A stretch of 35,685 nucleotides of DNA. Origin: an uncultured Bacteroidota bacterium. GTDB lineage: Bacteria > Bacteroidota > Bacteroidia > Flavobacteriales > Flavobacteriaceae. Shown piece by piece: positions 8,665 through 18,690 of the stretch. The first letter of the stretch is position 1; the number at the start of each line of letters is the position of its first letter. The DNA lies in NCBI GenBank assembly GCA_902536935.1, contig CACAZM010000020.1, positions 1 to 35,685 of the forward strand, given 5' to 3'. The position numbers were made by a program, and so were the translations under genes. The notes below the pieces were generated by a model that worked only from the letters and a program-made list of their open reading frames with translations, was not told the DNA's origin and made no database searches.

Positions 8665-9039
8665 ATGCCAACAATTTCGCAACTAGTTCGTAAAGGTAGA
8701 ACAGAGCTCTCCAAAAAGAGCAAGTCTGCAGCACTGGATGCCTGCCCACAAAGACGTGGTGTTTGTACTCGTGTTTACACGACAACTCCCAAAAAACCAA
8801 ACTCGGCCATGCGTAAAGTGGCTCGTGTGCGACTCACTAATGGCAATGAGGTAAATGCCTACATTCCTGGTGAGGGGCACAACTTACAAGAACACTCGAT
8901 TGTTTTAGTACGTGGTGGGCGTGTAAAGGATTTACCAGGTGTTCGATACCACATCGTTCGTGGAGCACTAGACACTGCAGGTGTTGAGGGACGTTTACAA
9001 CGACGTTCGAAATATGGCGCTAAACGACCAAAAAAGTAA
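8665..9039 (+). CDS. rpsL: 30S ribosomal protein S12
   Basis: A 124-residue protein, full length for the family. S12 lines the decoding centre of the small subunit and monitors codon-anticodon fit. Diagnostic blocks are the [15 protein letters not shown] stretch (34-48), whose lysines are the site of streptomycin-resistance changes elsewhere and are wild type here, and [13 protein letters not shown] with the Asp that is methylthiolated in many bacteria. It is the first gene of the str-type cluster, directly followed by rpsG and fusA. No Shine-Dalgarno sequence precedes the ATG; the leader is A/T-rich, as usual in Bacteroidota. Confidence 0.99.
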   Translation: MPTISQLVRKGRTELSKKSKSAALDACPQRRGVCTRVYTTTPKKPNSAMRKVARVRLTNGNEVNAYIPGEGHNLQEHSIVLVRGGRVKDLPGVRYHIVRGALDTAGVEGRLQRRSKYGAKRPKK

Positions 9040-9060
9040 AAGATTCAGTTAAACAATGAC

Positions 9061-9078
9061 GTTCAAGCTTACTTGAAC
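9061..9078 (+). promoter_or_regulatory. Hairpin in the rpsL-rpsG spacer, candidate S7 autoregulatory site
   Basis: Perfect 7-bp arms GTTCAAG (9061-9067) and CTTGAAC (9072-9078) enclose a CTTA tetraloop, 16 nt before the rpsG ATG. In E. coli, S7 represses its own operon by binding the rpsL-rpsG spacer. The position is equivalent, but sequence homology to the E. coli element was not tested. There is no U-tract, so it is not a terminator. Confidence 0.55.
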
Positions 9079-9094
9079 CACTCAATATAAAGAC

Positions 9095-9571
9095 ATGAGA
9101 AAGAGATCGGCGAAAAAACGCCCATTGTTACCAGACCCGCGCTTCAATGACCAACTGGTCACAAGATTTGTAAATAATCTAATGTGGAGTGGCAAAAAAT
9201 CAATTGCATTTAAAATTTTTTATGACGCAATTGATATTGTCGACGAGAAGAAACAAGACGAAGAAAAATCAGCCCTAGAAGTTTGGAAAGAAGCTTTGAC
9301 TAATATTATGCCGCACGTTGAGGTTCGCAGTCGTCGAATTGGTGGCGCAACATTTCAAATTCCAAATCCCATTCGTCCAGATCGTAAAATATCCACATCT
9401 ATGAAGTGGTTGATTTCATTTGCCCGTAAACGCAATGAAAAATCAATGGCTCAAAAACTTGCTGCCGAAATCCTGGCTGCTTCAAAAGAGGAAGGTGCAG
9501 CTGTAAAAAAACGTGTCGATACACATAAAATGGCTGAAGCTAACAAGGCGTTCTCTCATTTTAGATTTTAA
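9095..9571 (+). CDS. rpsG: 30S ribosomal protein S7
   Basis: A 158-residue primary 16S rRNA binder that nucleates assembly of the 30S head and lies near the E site. It begins [15 protein letters not shown], carries the family block [16 protein letters not shown] and ends in the helical [21 protein letters not shown] tail. It starts 55 bp after rpsL; that spacer contains a strong hairpin. S7 is the classic autogenous repressor of this operon in enterobacteria, so feedback through the spacer hairpin is plausible here but unproven. Confidence 0.98.
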   Translation: MRKRSAKKRPLLPDPRFNDQLVTRFVNNLMWSGKKSIAFKIFYDAIDIVDEKKQDEEKSALEVWKEALTNIMPHVEVRSRRIGGATFQIPNPIRPDRKISTSMKWLISFARKRNEKSMAQKLAAEILAASKEEGAAVKKRVDTHKMAEANKAFSHFRF

Positions 9572-9582
9572 CATACATATTA

Positions 9583-11700
9583 ATGTCAAGAGATCTTAAA
9601 TACACACGAAATATAGGAATTGCAGCTCATATCGACGCTGGTAAAACTACTACAACAGAGCGAATACTCTATTATACTGGTGTGAGTCATAAAATAGGTG
9701 AAGTTCACGATGGAGCTGCGACCATGGATTGGATGGAACAAGAACAAGAGCGTGGAATTACCATTACCTCTGCAGCAACAACATGTGAGTGGACGTTTCC
9801 AACTGAGCAAGGTAAGCCAATCGATGGGGCTAGAGAATATCATTTTAATATTATTGATACTCCTGGTCACGTCGACTTTACCGTTGAAGTTAATCGGTCA
9901 CTTCGAGTTCTCGATGGACTTGTGTTTTTGTTTTCAGCCGTTGACGGCGTAGAGCCACAGTCTGAAACCAACTGGCGCTTGGCCGATAATTACAAGGTCC
10001 CTAGAATGGGATTTGTCAATAAGATGGATCGACAAGGAGCTAACTTCCTTAATGTTTGTACTCAAGTGCGAGAAATGCTCAAATCCAATGCAGTACCAAT
10101 TGTACTTCCTATTGGCGATGAGGATAACTTTAAAGGCTGTGTTGATTTGGTAAAAAATCGTGCCATTATTTGGCACGAGGAAAACATGGGCGCCACTTTT
10201 GATGTGGTTGATATCCCGGCTGATATGAAGGATGAAGTTGAAAAATTCCGTGGTGAGCTTATTGAAGCTGTTGCTGAATATGACGAAAACCTTCTTGAAA
10301 AGTATTTTGAAGACCCCGATAGTATTTCCGAAGATGAGGTGCACAATGCACTTCGAGCAGCTACACAAGATATGAGTATTATCCCTATGATTTGTGGATC
10401 TGCGTTTAAAAACAAAGGCGTCCAGTTTTTACTCGATGCCGTGTGCCGTTATTTGCCTTCTCCCGAAGATAAAGAAGCTATTGAGGGTATAAACCCTAAT
10501 ACTGATGATACGATTTCTAGAAAGCCAACAGTTTCCGATCCCTTTTCTGCGTTAGCATTTAAAATTGCTACAGATCCATACGTTGGTCGTCTAGCATTTT
10601 TTAGAGCTTACTCGGGTCGTTTGGATGCAGGTTCTTATGTATTGAACACACGATCTGGGAATAAAGAACGAATTTCTCGTATATATCAAATGCATGCAAA
10701 CAAACAAAATGCAATTGAACTTATCGAAGCTGGAGACATTGGTGCTGCAGTTGGATTTAAGGATATCAAAACAGGCGACACTCTATGTGCTGAAAAACAT
10801 CCAATCATTTTGGAGAGTATGGATTTCCCTGATCCTGTAATTGGTATTGCAGTTGAGCCAAAAACCAAGTCTGATGTTGATAAATTGGGTATGGCACTTG
10901 GTAAGCTCGCTGAGGAAGACCCAACCTTCCAAGTAAAAACTGATGAAGCATCAGGCCAAACTATTATTAGCGGTATGGGTGAGCTACACCTTGATATTAT
11001 TGTTGACCGTTTACGCCGCGAATTCAAAGTCGATGTCAACCAAGGTCAGCCACAGGTTGAGTATAAAGAAGCCATTACCCAGCAAGCAGATCACCGTGAG
11101 GTTTACAAAAAGCAAACAGGTGGACGTGGAAAGTTTGCCGATATTGTGTTTACCTTAGAACCTGCTGAAGAAGGAAATCAAGGACTCGAATTTGTTAATG
11201 AAATTAAAGGCGGTAACGTTCCAAGAGAATATATTCCATCTGTAGAAAAAGGATTTAAGGACGCCATGCAAAATGGTCCATTGGCAGGATTTGAGGTCGA
11301 CGCGATGAAAGTAACTTTGAAAGATGGTTCTTTCCACCCCGTTGATTCTGATTCATTATCATTTGAATTGGCTGCAAAGATTGGCTATAAAGAAGCCGCC
11401 AGTGCAGCTGGAGCAGTCATTATGGAGCCGATGATGAAACTTGAGGTATTGACTCCTGAAGAAAATATGGGTGACATTGTTGGAGATCTCAATCGCCGTC
11501 GAGGACAAGTCAATAGTATGGATGATCGAGCAGGATCAAAAGTTGTTAAGGCGATTGTACCGCTTTCAGAAATGTTTGGTTATGTTACCTCGTTGAGAAC
11601 ATTATCATCTGGACGTGCAACATCAACTATGGAGTTTTCTCACTATGCGGAGACACCAAAAAATATTTCAGAAGAAGTAATTTCCGCAACAGTCGGATAA
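9583..11700 (+). CDS. fusA: Translation elongation factor G
   Basis: A 705-residue GTPase that drives tRNA-mRNA translocation and, with RRF, ribosome recycling. The G1 motif AHIDAGKT is at 15-22, switch [11 protein letters not shown] near 59-68, DTPGH at 93-97 and NKMD at 147-150. Domains II-V follow, with the domain [11 protein letters not shown] stretch and a final [12 protein letters not shown]. It begins 11 bp after rpsG and is followed 13 bp later by rpsJ. The tuf gene that sits here in many bacteria is missing, as is common in Bacteroidota. Confidence 0.98.
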   Translation: MSRDLKYTRNIGIAAHIDAGKTTTTERILYYTGVSHKIGEVHDGAATMDWMEQEQERGITITSAATTCEWTFPTEQGKPIDGAREYHFNIIDTPGHVDFTVEVNRSLRVLDGLVFLFSAVDGVEPQSETNWRLADNYKVPRMGFVNKMDRQGANFLNVCTQVREMLKSNAVPIVLPIGDEDNFKGCVDLVKNRAIIWHEENMGATFDVVDIPADMKDEVEKFRGELIEAVAEYDENLLEKYFEDPDSISEDEVHNALRAATQDMSIIPMICGSAFKNKGVQFLLDAVCRYLPSPEDKEAIEGINPNTDDTISRKPTVSDPFSALAFKIATDPYVGRLAFFRAYSGRLDAGSYVLNTRSGNKERISRIYQMHANKQNAIELIEAGDIGAAVGFKDIKTGDTLCAEKHPIILESMDFPDPVIGIAVEPKTKSDVDKLGMALGKLAEEDPTFQVKTDEASGQTIISGMGELHLDIIVDRLRREFKVDVNQGQPQVEYKEAITQQADHREVYKKQTGGRGKFADIVFTLEPAEEGNQGLEFVNEIKGGNVPREYIPSVEKGFKDAMQNGPLAGFEVDAMKVTLKDGSFHPVDSDSLSFELAAKIGYKEAASAAGAVIMEPMMKLEVLTPEENMGDIVGDLNRRRGQVNSMDDRAGSKVVKAIVPLSEMFGYVTSLRTLSSGRATSTMEFSHYAETPKNISEEVISATVG

Positions 11701-11713
11701 AGAATTTTAAGCG

Positions 11714-12019
11714 ATGAGTCAAAAAATTAGAATTAAACTTAAGTCCTACGATTATAATCTTGTCGATAAGTCGGCTGAGAAAATCGTGAAGACCGTTAAG
11801 ACAACAGGAGCTGTGGTCACAGGACCCATCCCACTTCCAACACATAAAAAGATTTTTACTGTGTTGCGTTCACCTCACGTAAATAAGAAGTCGCGTGAAC
11901 AGTTCCAGTTGAGTTCATATAAACGTTTGTTGGACATTTATAGTTCGTCTTCAAAAACAATTGATGCGTTGATGAAGTTAGAGCTACCTAGTGGAGTAGA
12001 AGTTGAAATTAAAGTATAA
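11714..12019 (+). CDS. rpsJ: 30S ribosomal protein S10
   Basis: A 101-residue protein, normal length. S10 sits in the 30S head; in other bacteria it also partners NusB in antitermination. Recognisable blocks are [15 protein letters not shown] at the start, GPIPLPT, and [12 protein letters not shown] in the loop that reaches 16S rRNA. It opens the S10 part of the cluster without a visible promoter or terminator between fusA and rpsJ, so the str and S10 parts appear joined into one transcription unit. Confidence 0.98.
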   Translation: MSQKIRIKLKSYDYNLVDKSAEKIVKTVKTTGAVVTGPIPLPTHKKIFTVLRSPHVNKKSREQFQLSSYKRLLDIYSSSSKTIDALMKLELPSGVEVEIKV

Positions 12020-12057
12020 TTAGATTCTCATTTGAGAGATTAACTAAATAAACCAAT

Positions 12058-12675
12058 ATGTCAGGGTTAATTGGAAAAAAAATCGGAATGACGAGCATCT
12101 TTGACGAGAATGGAAAAAACTTGCCGTGCACTGTCATCCAAGCTGGACCATGTGTCGTTACACAAGTGCGCACACAAGATTTGGATGGCTATGATGCATT
12201 ACAACTTGGATTTGATGAAAAATCAGCTAAAAAAAGTAATAAAGCTGCACAAGGTCACTTCAAAAAAGCAAATACTTCAATCAAACGAAAGTTGGTAGAA
12301 TTCAAAGGTTTTGAATCAGAGCATAAACTCGGTGATACTATTGGGGTAGACCTATTTTCTGAAGGCGAGTTTGTTGACATTACTGGAACTTCCAAAGGGA
12401 AAGGTTTCCAGGGAGTTGTCAAGCGACACGGATTTAGCGGGGTTGGTCAAGCTACTCATGGTCAGCACAATCGTTTGCGTGCCCCTGGATCAATTGGTGC
12501 TGCATCATACCCAGCCCGTGTATTCAAAGGAATGCGAATGGCAGGTCGCATGGGTAACGAAAGAGTAACCGTGCAAAATCTCCGTGTTTTGAAGGTTGTA
12601 CCAGAAAAAAATTTATTAGTTGTTAAGGGATGTGTTCCAGGTCACAAAAACAGTTATATCCTAATTTCGAAGTGA
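12058..12675 (+). CDS. rplC: 50S ribosomal protein L3
   Basis: A 205-residue early-assembly protein whose loop reaches the peptidyl transferase centre. Key blocks: [16 protein letters not shown] at the N-terminus, [16 protein letters not shown] (the central loop region), and [16 protein letters not shown] 38-bp spacer separates it from rpsJ; that spacer contains only a weak 5-bp hairpin (TTCTC/GAGAG with one G-U pair). The stop codon TGA shares one base with the rplD start. Confidence 0.98.
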   Translation: MSGLIGKKIGMTSIFDENGKNLPCTVIQAGPCVVTQVRTQDLDGYDALQLGFDEKSAKKSNKAAQGHFKKANTSIKRKLVEFKGFESEHKLGDTIGVDLFSEGEFVDITGTSKGKGFQGVVKRHGFSGVGQATHGQHNRLRAPGSIGAASYPARVFKGMRMAGRMGNERVTVQNLRVLKVVPEKNLLVVKGCVPGHKNSYILISK

Positions 12676-13307
12676 TGAAAGTATCCGTAGTAAATCAAAA
12701 AGGGAAAGACACAGGTAGACAAGTTGACTTGTCTAAAGATGTATTTGGAGTAGATCCGCATGAACATGCTCTGTATTTAGATGTAAAACAGTACTTAGCA
12801 CATCAGCGACAGGGAACACACAAAACGAAGGAGCGAGCTGAGATTAAGGGTAGTACCCGTAAAATCAAAAAGCAAAAAGGAACAGGCACCGCCCGAGCAG
12901 GAAGTTTAAAAAATCCATTGTTCCGTAGTGGTGGACGCGTGTTTGGACCTCGTGTTAGATCTTACAATCAGAAGGTTAACAAGAATGTTAAGCGACTGGC
13001 GCGTATGTCTGCTTTGAGTTTGAAAGTCAAAAACAAATCTTTAACTATCGTTGAGGATTTTGATTTTGATACGCCTAAGACAAAGTCGTTTAATGCAATA
13101 TTGGATGCGCTTGGGCTTTCTGATAAGAAGTCATTGTTGGTACTTGGATCAGCATCGAAAAACGTATATATGTCAGCTCGTAATTTACAACGTGCTGAGG
13201 TTGTTACTGACGCAGAGCTTAGTACCTATAAAATTGTCAATGCGCAGCATTTGATTTTGGCAGAGAGTGCCGTGAATTCTATCAATTCTAATTTGAATAC
13301 AAAATAA
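12675..13307 (+). CDS. rplD: 50S ribosomal protein L4
   Basis: A 210-residue protein starting at the ATG of TGATGA, which overlaps the L3 stop by one base. A 15-codon extension upstream in this frame lies inside rplC and is rejected. L4 binds 23S rRNA domain I and forms part of the exit-tunnel constriction; the loop is GTGTARAGSLKNPLFRSGG with KKQKGTGTARAG. In E. coli, L4 is the S10-operon autoregulator. The 5' leader it would act on, ahead of rpsJ, is only 13 nt here, so the E. coli mechanism cannot be conserved in that position. Confidence 0.97.
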   Translation: MKVSVVNQKGKDTGRQVDLSKDVFGVDPHEHALYLDVKQYLAHQRQGTHKTKERAEIKGSTRKIKKQKGTGTARAGSLKNPLFRSGGRVFGPRVRSYNQKVNKNVKRLARMSALSLKVKNKSLTIVEDFDFDTPKTKSFNAILDALGLSDKKSLLVLGSASKNVYMSARNLQRAEVVTDAELSTYKIVNAQHLILAESAVNSINSNLNTK

Positions 13308-13314
13308 AGAACTC

Positions 13315-13605
13315 ATGAGTATATTAATAAAACCTGTCGTAACAGAAAAAACAACCAGCGAAAGCGAGTTAAGAAATCGCTACACGTTTTTGGTAAATCC
13401 AAAAGCTAATAAAGTAGAGATTAAAAAAGCAGTCGAGGCCACATATGGTGTTACTGTTGACAAAGTACGAACACTGATTTACGGTCCAGAGCGCAGAACA
13501 CGCTATACCAAAACCGGAATTCAGCATGGGAAAACCAATGCAACAAAACGTGCGATAGTACAAGTTGCAGAAGGGGATCAAATTGATTTTTACAGTAATT
13601 TATAA
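13315..13605 (+). CDS. rplW: 50S ribosomal protein L23
   Basis: A 96-residue protein located at the exit-tunnel mouth, where it is the docking point for trigger factor and the signal recognition particle. Family features: start MSILIKPVVTEKTT, core YTFLVNPKANKVEIKKAVEATYGV and the VRTLIYGPERR loop. It lies between rplD and rplB with gaps of 7 and 9 bp. Confidence 0.97.
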   Translation: MSILIKPVVTEKTTSESELRNRYTFLVNPKANKVEIKKAVEATYGVTVDKVRTLIYGPERRTRYTKTGIQHGKTNATKRAIVQVAEGDQIDFYSNL

Positions 13606-13614
13606 TAAAATAGG

Positions 13615-14439
13615 ATGTCAGTTAGAAAACTAAAACCTATAACTCCTGGACAGCGTGGTAGAGTGGTCAATGGATATGACGCCATCACCACTGATAAGCC
13701 GGAGAAAAGCTTGCTTGCTCCGAATAAACGTTCAGGTGGTCGTAACAATAGTGGTCGGATGACTGTTCGCTATCGTGGCGGAGGTCACAAAAGACGCTAC
13801 CGTATCATTGACTTCAAACGCAATCGTTTTGATAGTCCTGCTGAGGTATTGAGCATAGAGTACGATCCGAATCGATCTGCTTATATCGCCTTGACTCAGT
13901 ATAAAGACGGTGAAAAAAGATACATGATTGCGCAAAACGGATTACAAGTTGGCCAAAAGGTGGTTTCAGGTGAGAAAGTTGCTCCTGAAATTGGAAATGC
14001 AATGGCACTCGCCAACATTCCACTTGGTACAATTATCTCATGTATTGAGCTACATCCTGGAAAAGGTGCAGCAATTGCGAGAAGTGCTGGATCATTTGCT
14101 CAACTGATGGCTCGTGAAGGTAAGTTTGCAACGATCAAACTACCGTCTGGTGAAACCCGCTTGATTCTCACAACTTGTATGGCTTCAATTGGTGCAGTTT
14201 CTAACTCAGATCATCAGTTACTTGTTTCGGGGAAAGCAGGTCGAACGCGCTGGCTAGGTAGACGTCCACGAACTCGTCCAGTTGCCATGAACCCTGTAGA
14301 TCACCCAATGGGTGGTGGTGAAGGCCGTGCTTCTGGAGGACATCCTCGATCTAAAAACGGAATTCCTGCCAAAGGGTATCGTACAAGAAATAAAACAAAA
14401 GCATCCAACCGATATATAGTTGAACGTAGAAGAAAATAA
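13615..14439 (+). CDS. rplB: 50S ribosomal protein L2
   Basis: A 274-residue protein, among the most conserved large-subunit proteins, required for subunit joining and near the peptidyl transferase centre. The signature [14 protein letters not shown] is near residue 55. The C-terminal block [22 protein letters not shown] contains the essential histidine (His229 in E. coli numbering). Length is as in E. coli (273). It is followed by rpsS after two bases. Confidence 0.99.
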   Translation: MSVRKLKPITPGQRGRVVNGYDAITTDKPEKSLLAPNKRSGGRNNSGRMTVRYRGGGHKRRYRIIDFKRNRFDSPAEVLSIEYDPNRSAYIALTQYKDGEKRYMIAQNGLQVGQKVVSGEKVAPEIGNAMALANIPLGTIISCIELHPGKGAAIARSAGSFAQLMAREGKFATIKLPSGETRLILTTCMASIGAVSNSDHQLLVSGKAGRTRWLGRRPRTRPVAMNPVDHPMGGGEGRASGGHPRSKNGIPAKGYRTRNKTKASNRYIVERRRK

Positions 14440-14441
14440 GC

Positions 14442-14720
14442 ATGGCTAGATCATTAAAAAAAGGACCTTATGTGCACTATAGCTTGATAAAAAAGCTACA
14501 AGCAAACCTTGATTCTGGTAAAAAGAATGTCATCAAAACATGGTCACGTGCGTCGATGATTACACCAGATTTTGTTGGTCAAACAATAGCTGTTCACAAC
14601 GGTAAGCAGTTTATTCCTGTGTATATCACAGAAAACATGGTCGGTCACAAACTGGGTGAATTTTCACCTACACGTAATTTTAGAGGCCATGCAGGTGCAA
14701 AAAATAAAGGTAAAAAATAA
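14442..14720 (+). CDS. rpsS: 30S ribosomal protein S19
   Basis: A 92-residue protein of the 30S head that contacts the A-site finger and pairs with S13. Family features: start [18 protein letters not shown], middle [22 protein letters not shown], and the ending [14 protein letters not shown] with a Lys-rich tail. It is two bases from rplB and two bases from rplV. Confidence 0.98.
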   Translation: MARSLKKGPYVHYSLIKKLQANLDSGKKNVIKTWSRASMITPDFVGQTIAVHNGKQFIPVYITENMVGHKLGEFSPTRNFRGHAGAKNKGKK

Positions 14721-14722
14721 CT

Positions 14723-15130
14723 ATGGGAATTCGTAAACGCAAATCCGCAGAAGAGTTGAAAGAAGCACGCAAACAAATTGCATTTGCAAAGCTTAACAAT
14801 TGCCCAACATCTCCACGCAAGATGCGTCTCATGGCAGACTTGATACGTGGCGAAGGTGTTGATAAGGCCCTATCGGTCCTCCGATTCAGCCCAAAAGAAT
14901 CATCAGTTCGATTGGAAAAGCTGTTGTTATCAGCAGTAGCCAATTGGCAAGCTAAAAATGAAGACGGTGATGTAGAAAAAGCCGGCTTGTTTGTAAAAGA
15001 AATTCGTGTGGATAGTGCACGTATGCTTAAAAGGTTACGTCCGGCTCCTCAGGGTCGAGCGCATCGTATTCGTAAACGCTCAAACCATGTTACACTGGTT
15101 TTAGGAGCTCAAGATAACTCTCAAAGCTAA
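14723..15130 (+). CDS. rplV: 50S ribosomal protein L22
   Basis: A 135-residue protein whose beta-hairpin lines the exit tunnel beside L4. The core [20 protein letters not shown] and the hairpin region [27 protein letters not shown] are clear. It is about 25 residues longer than E. coli L22; the extra residues are an N-terminal Lys/Glu-rich helix ([18 protein letters not shown]), a length typical of Bacteroidota. The start is two bases after rpsS. Confidence 0.97.
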   Translation: MGIRKRKSAEELKEARKQIAFAKLNNCPTSPRKMRLMADLIRGEGVDKALSVLRFSPKESSVRLEKLLLSAVANWQAKNEDGDVEKAGLFVKEIRVDSARMLKRLRPAPQGRAHRIRKRSNHVTLVLGAQDNSQS

Positions 15131-15139
15131 GAAAGGACT

Positions 15140-15856
15140 ATGGGACAAAAAACAAATCCAATTGGTAATCGAATAGGAATCATCCGTGGATGGGAGTCCA
15201 ACTGGTACGGAGGAAGAGACTATGGCGATAAGTTGTCTGAGGACGACAAAATTCGTCGTTATGTACATGCTCGACTAGCCAAAGCAAGTGTATCTCGAAT
15301 TTTTATTGAAAGAACGCTCAAGCTTGTTACAGTAACTATTACAACTGCTCGACCTGGGATTATCATCGGAAAAGGTGGTTCTGAGGTTGATCGCTTAAAG
15401 GAAGAGTTAAAGAAAATAACTGAAAAAGAGGTTCAACTCAATATTTTTGAGATTAAGCGTCCCGAACTGGAAGCTCAACTTGTTGCGGCGAGTATTGCTC
15501 GACAAATTGAAAGTCGAATTTCTTACCGCCGTGCAATCAAGATGGCGATTGCAGCTTCAATGCGTATGAATGCAGAGGGAATTAAGGTTCAAATCTCTGG
15601 TCGCTTGAACGGTGCCGAAATGGCTCGTTCAGAAAGCTATAAAGATGGACGAATTCCATTATCTACGTTCCGTGCTGATATTGACTATGCTTTGGTTGAG
15701 GCCAAAACAACTTATGGACGTATAGGAATCAAGGTTTGGATCATGAAAGGCGAAGTTTATGGAAAGCGTGAGCTCTCACCACTTGTTGGGATGAGTTTAA
15801 ATGCAACAAAAGGTAAAAATGACAAACGTTCTGGCCGAGGAGGTCGAAGAAAATAA
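15140..15856 (+). CDS. rpsC: 30S ribosomal protein S3
   Basis: A 238-residue protein at the mRNA entry channel that contributes to helicase activity. It starts [14 protein letters not shown]. The KH domain has [16 protein letters not shown], and the C-terminal domain has [13 protein letters not shown] and [18 protein letters not shown], ending in a basic tail. It lies between rplV and rplP with gaps of 9 and 6 bp. Confidence 0.98.
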   Translation: MGQKTNPIGNRIGIIRGWESNWYGGRDYGDKLSEDDKIRRYVHARLAKASVSRIFIERTLKLVTVTITTARPGIIIGKGGSEVDRLKEELKKITEKEVQLNIFEIKRPELEAQLVAASIARQIESRISYRRAIKMAIAASMRMNAEGIKVQISGRLNGAEMARSESYKDGRIPLSTFRADIDYALVEAKTTYGRIGIKVWIMKGEVYGKRELSPLVGMSLNATKGKNDKRSGRGGRRK

Positions 15857-15862
15857 AGTATT

Positions 15863-16282
15863 ATGTTATCACCTAAGAAAACAAAATATAGGAAAATGCA
15901 AAAAGGCCGTATGAAAGGCCTTTCGCAGCGTGGACATCGATTGTCTAACGGAATGTTTGGCGTCAAAGCATTAAACTCTGTTTTTGTCACTTCTCGACAA
16001 ATTGAAGCCGCACGTATAGCAGCCACTCGTTACATGAAGAGAGAAGGACAGTTGTGGATTAAGATTTTCCCAGACAAACCTATTACCAAAAAACCACTAG
16101 AGGTTCGTATGGGTAAGGGTAAAGGTGCTTTGGATCACTACGTTGCTGTAGTCAAGCCAGGACGTATACTATTTGAAATTTCAGGAGTGCCTATTGATAT
16201 TGCTAAAGAAGCATTGCGTTTAGCATCACAAAAACTACCTGTAAAAACAAAATTTGTAATTGCGCGTGATTACGACGCTTAA
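15863..16282 (+). CDS. rplP: 50S ribosomal protein L16
   Basis: A 139-residue protein that helps organise the A-site tRNA elbow and the central protuberance. Start [20 protein letters not shown], middle [23 protein letters not shown], then the [20 protein letters not shown] signature that contacts 23S rRNA near the peptidyl transferase centre. It is followed closely by rpmC. Confidence 0.98.
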   Translation: MLSPKKTKYRKMQKGRMKGLSQRGHRLSNGMFGVKALNSVFVTSRQIEAARIAATRYMKREGQLWIKIFPDKPITKKPLEVRMGKGKGALDHYVAVVKPGRILFEISGVPIDIAKEALRLASQKLPVKTKFVIARDYDA

Positions 16283-16292
16283 TAGTAGAATG

Positions 16293-16490
16293 ATGAAGCA
16301 AAAAGAAGTCAATACCATGACATTAGATGAGCTGCAAGATAAGCTGGCTCAACTGCAGAAAAACTATAAAGATGCAAAATTTACGCATGCGCTTTCTAAT
16401 TTGGAGAACCCCTTGCAACTGCGTTCGCAGCGAAGAGTTATCGCTAGATTGAAAACAGAGTTAAACCGACGTAAAATGCAAGATGCCTAA
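16293..16490 (+). CDS. rpmC: 50S ribosomal protein L29
   Basis: A 65-residue two-helix protein near the exit tunnel. I chose the second of two adjacent ATGs (16290, 16293), because MKQKEVNTMTLDELQ fits the Bacteroidota MKQ-start pattern; the first ATG adds only one Met. An in-frame start at 16260 would lie inside rplP and is rejected. Core: ENPLQLRSQRRVIARLKTEL, the family signature. Ten bases separate it from rplP and six from rpsQ. Confidence 0.95.
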   Translation: MKQKEVNTMTLDELQDKLAQLQKNYKDAKFTHALSNLENPLQLRSQRRVIARLKTELNRRKMQDA

Positions 16491-16496
16491 CTGATT

Positions 16497-16754
16497 ATGG
16501 AAACAAGAAATTTAAGAAAAGAACGAATTGGTGTGGTGACCAGCAATAAAATGCAAAAGTCAATTGTTGTGAGTGAGATTAAACGTGTGAAACACCCGAT
16601 GTATGGAAAGTTTGTATTGAAAACGAAGAAGTACGTGGCTCATGACGAGAAAAACGACTGTAATATTGGCGATACAGTTCGAATTATGGAAACCCGACCT
16701 CTGAGTGCCTCCAAATGTTGGAGACTGGTTGAAATTATTGAAAGAGCAAAATAA
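16497..16754 (+). CDS. rpsQ: 30S ribosomal protein S17
   Basis: An 85-residue OB-fold 16S rRNA binder. Blocks: [19 protein letters not shown], the loop [23 protein letters not shown] and [24 protein letters not shown]. Its TAA stop shares one base with the rplN ATG (TAATG), so the pair is tightly coupled. Confidence 0.98.
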   Translation: METRNLRKERIGVVTSNKMQKSIVVSEIKRVKHPMYGKFVLKTKKYVAHDEKNDCNIGDTVRIMETRPLSASKCWRLVEIIERAK

Positions 16755-17122
16755 TGGTACAACAAGAATCAAGACTTAAAGTTGCGGACAATACAGGTGC
16801 CAAAGAGGTACTTACAATCCGTATCCTAGGAGGAACCAAGCGCAGATATGCTTCTATTGGGGATAAAATTGTCGTTACAGTCAAAGACTCCACTCCAAAT
16901 GGTACGGTAAAAAAGGGGCAAGTATCAACTGCTGTTGTCGTACGAACAAAAAAAGAAATTCGTCGTCCTGATGGGTCATACATCCGTTTTGATGAAAATG
17001 CTTGTGTACTGCTGGAACCAAGTGGCGAGATGCGTGGAACTCGTGTTTTTGGGCCTGTTGCTCGTGAATTGCGAGATAAGAAATTTATGAAAATTATATC
17101 ATTAGCGCCTGAAGTTTTATAA
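16754..17122 (+). CDS. rplN: 50S ribosomal protein L14
   Basis: A 122-residue subunit-interface protein next to L19, and the target of the silencing factor RsfS in other bacteria. Start [20 protein letters not shown], the family signature; then [19 protein letters not shown] and [14 protein letters not shown]. Single-base overlap with rpsQ; 10 bp to rplX. Confidence 0.99.
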   Translation: MVQQESRLKVADNTGAKEVLTIRILGGTKRRYASIGDKIVVTVKDSTPNGTVKKGQVSTAVVVRTKKEIRRPDGSYIRFDENACVLLEPSGEMRGTRVFGPVARELRDKKFMKIISLAPEVL

Positions 17123-17132
17123 GTATATAGGT

Positions 17133-17444
17133 ATGAAAAAATTAAAAATCAAAATGGGAGATACAGTTCGAGTCATTGCTGGTGATCACAAAGGATCTGA
17201 AGGTAAGATTTTGAAGTTGTTTACTGACAATGACAAGGCCATAGTGGAAGGTGTCAATTTGGTGAAACGTCACACCAAGCCCAACGCACAAAACCCACAA
17301 GGTGGAATTGTAGAAAAAGAAGCAGCGATTCATGTCTCTAATCTTTCGCTGCTAACAACTGATGGTGAAACTACTCGGGTAGGATACCAAATGAATGGGA
17401 ATACCAAGGAGCGGATTTCGCGAAAAACAAAAGAAGTAATCTAA
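17133..17444 (+). CDS. rplX: 50S ribosomal protein L24
   Basis: A 103-residue KOW-domain protein that initiates 50S assembly and sits by the exit tunnel. The KOW motif is [20 protein letters not shown] (8-27); [22 protein letters not shown] follows, the conserved RNA-binding loop. The TAA stop overlaps the rplE start by one base. Confidence 0.98.
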   Translation: MKKLKIKMGDTVRVIAGDHKGSEGKILKLFTDNDKAIVEGVNLVKRHTKPNAQNPQGGIVEKEAAIHVSNLSLLTTDGETTRVGYQMNGNTKERISRKTKEVI

Positions 17445-17989
17445 TGGTACCTAGACTAAAAGAAGAGTATAAACAGCGAGTTATTAGCGCGATGACTGAA
17501 GAATTTAGTTATCGTAGCCTTATGGAAGTTCCCAAACTCCAAAAGATTGTAATCAGTCGGGGAGTTGGAGCTGCTGTTGCAGATAAAAAATTGGTAGAGC
17601 ATGCGATTGAAGAATTGACCTTAATCTCAGGCCAAAAAGCAGTTGCAACACTTTCCAAAAAAGACGTTTCCAACTTTAAGTTACGTAAAGGGATGCCAAT
17701 TGGTGCCCGTGTGACATTGCGCGGAGACCGCATGTACGAATTTTTAGACAGATTGGTTACTGCTGCATTACCACGAGTTCGTGATTTTCAAGGAATCAAA
17801 GCGAGTGGTTTTGATGGAAGAGGAAATTACAATCTCGGGGTTACTGAGCAAATTATTTTCCCAGAAATTGACATTGATAAGGTCGCTAAAATTGCTGGAA
17901 TGGACATCACTTTTGTGACGTCTGCAGAAACAGATAAAGAAGCAAAATCACTATTAGCTCATTTGGGCTTGCCTTTTAAAAATAACTAA
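17444..17989 (+). CDS. rplE: 50S ribosomal protein L5
   Basis: A 181-residue 5S rRNA-binding protein of the central protuberance that contacts P-site tRNA and S13. Blocks: [35 protein letters not shown] (the family signature) and [11 protein letters not shown]. It overlaps the rplX stop (TAATG) and ends one base before rpsN. Confidence 0.98.
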   Translation: MVPRLKEEYKQRVISAMTEEFSYRSLMEVPKLQKIVISRGVGAAVADKKLVEHAIEELTLISGQKAVATLSKKDVSNFKLRKGMPIGARVTLRGDRMYEFLDRLVTAALPRVRDFQGIKASGFDGRGNYNLGVTEQIIFPEIDIDKVAKIAGMDITFVTSAETDKEAKSLLAHLGLPFKNN

Positions 17990-17990
17990 T

Positions 17991-18260
17991 ATGGCTAAAG
18001 AATCGATGAAGGCCCGCGAGGTCAAACGTGCAAAACTCAATGCTAAATATGCTGCTAAGCGAAAGGCATTGCTAGAAGCTGGTGATTATGAAGCTTTGCA
18101 AAAGCTTCCAAAAAACTCATCGCCTGTGCGTATGCACAACCGTTGCAAATTGACTGGTCGCCCAAAGGGCTATATGCGTCAATTCGGAATTTCACGAGTT
18201 ATGTTTCGCGAAATGGCAAATAAAGGTTTAATCCCTGGTGTAAGAAAAGCCAGTTGGTAA
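17991..18260 (+). CDS. rpsN: 30S ribosomal protein S14, zinc-free form
   Basis: An 89-residue 30S-head protein. Start [16 protein letters not shown] and the block [20 protein letters not shown], ending [11 protein letters not shown], are diagnostic. It is the longer form without the zinc ribbon: only one cysteine is present, where zinc-binding S14 has two CxxC pairs. It lies in its usual place between rplE and rpsH. Confidence 0.98.
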   Translation: MAKESMKAREVKRAKLNAKYAAKRKALLEAGDYEALQKLPKNSSPVRMHNRCKLTGRPKGYMRQFGISRVMFREMANKGLIPGVRKASW

Positions 18261-18270
18261 AAAAATAAGT

Positions 18271-18669
18271 ATGAACACAGATCCAATAGCAGATTTTTTA
18301 ACACGCATCAGAAATGCCAATAGCGCAGGACATCGTGTTGTTGAAGTTCCCACATCAAAACTGAAATTAGAGATTACTAAAATCCTTTTTGACCAAGGAT
18401 TCATTCTAAGCTATAAGCAGGAAAATGATAGCGCTCAGGGGAAGATAAAGATCGCATTGAAATACGATCCAATCACAAAAGACCCTGTCATTAAGAAATT
18501 GCAGCGCGCAAGTACTCCTGGACTTCGTAAATACACGGGATCTGTGGACATTCCACGTGTGCTCAATGGACTTGGTATTGCCATAATGTCAACATCTCAT
18601 GGAGTGATGACTGGAAAACAAGCAAAAAAAGAAAATGTAGGCGGAGAAGTACTCTGCTACGTATATTAA
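18271..18669 (+). CDS. rpsH: 30S ribosomal protein S8
   Basis: A 132-residue central 16S rRNA binder. Start MNTDPIADFLTRIRNA; C-terminal signature GLGIAIMSTSHGVMTGKQAKKENVGGEVLCYVY. S8 is the spc-operon autoregulator in E. coli, acting at the rplE start; here rplE is directly coupled to rplX and no leader structure is visible there. Confidence 0.98.
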   Translation: MNTDPIADFLTRIRNANSAGHRVVEVPTSKLKLEITKILFDQGFILSYKQENDSAQGKIKIALKYDPITKDPVIKKLQRASTPGLRKYTGSVDIPRVLNGLGIAIMSTSHGVMTGKQAKKENVGGEVLCYVY

Positions 18670-18690
18670 AAGATTAGTAAATAATTTAAA

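Noticed and set aside
9934-10415. Antisense ORFs of 117-144 codons opposite fusA
   Set aside because: fusA is unambiguous across this stretch, and the antisense products are Ser/Phe/Ile-rich shadow translations with no recognisable features.
12020-12057. Hairpin in the rpsJ-rplC spacer
   Set aside because: Only a 5-bp stem with a G-U pair; too weak to list as a regulatory element without covariation support.
12630-12674. N-terminal extension of L4 inside rplC
   Set aside because: The extra 15 residues do not resemble L4 and are only the out-of-frame 3' end of rplC; the ATG at 12675 gives the family start.
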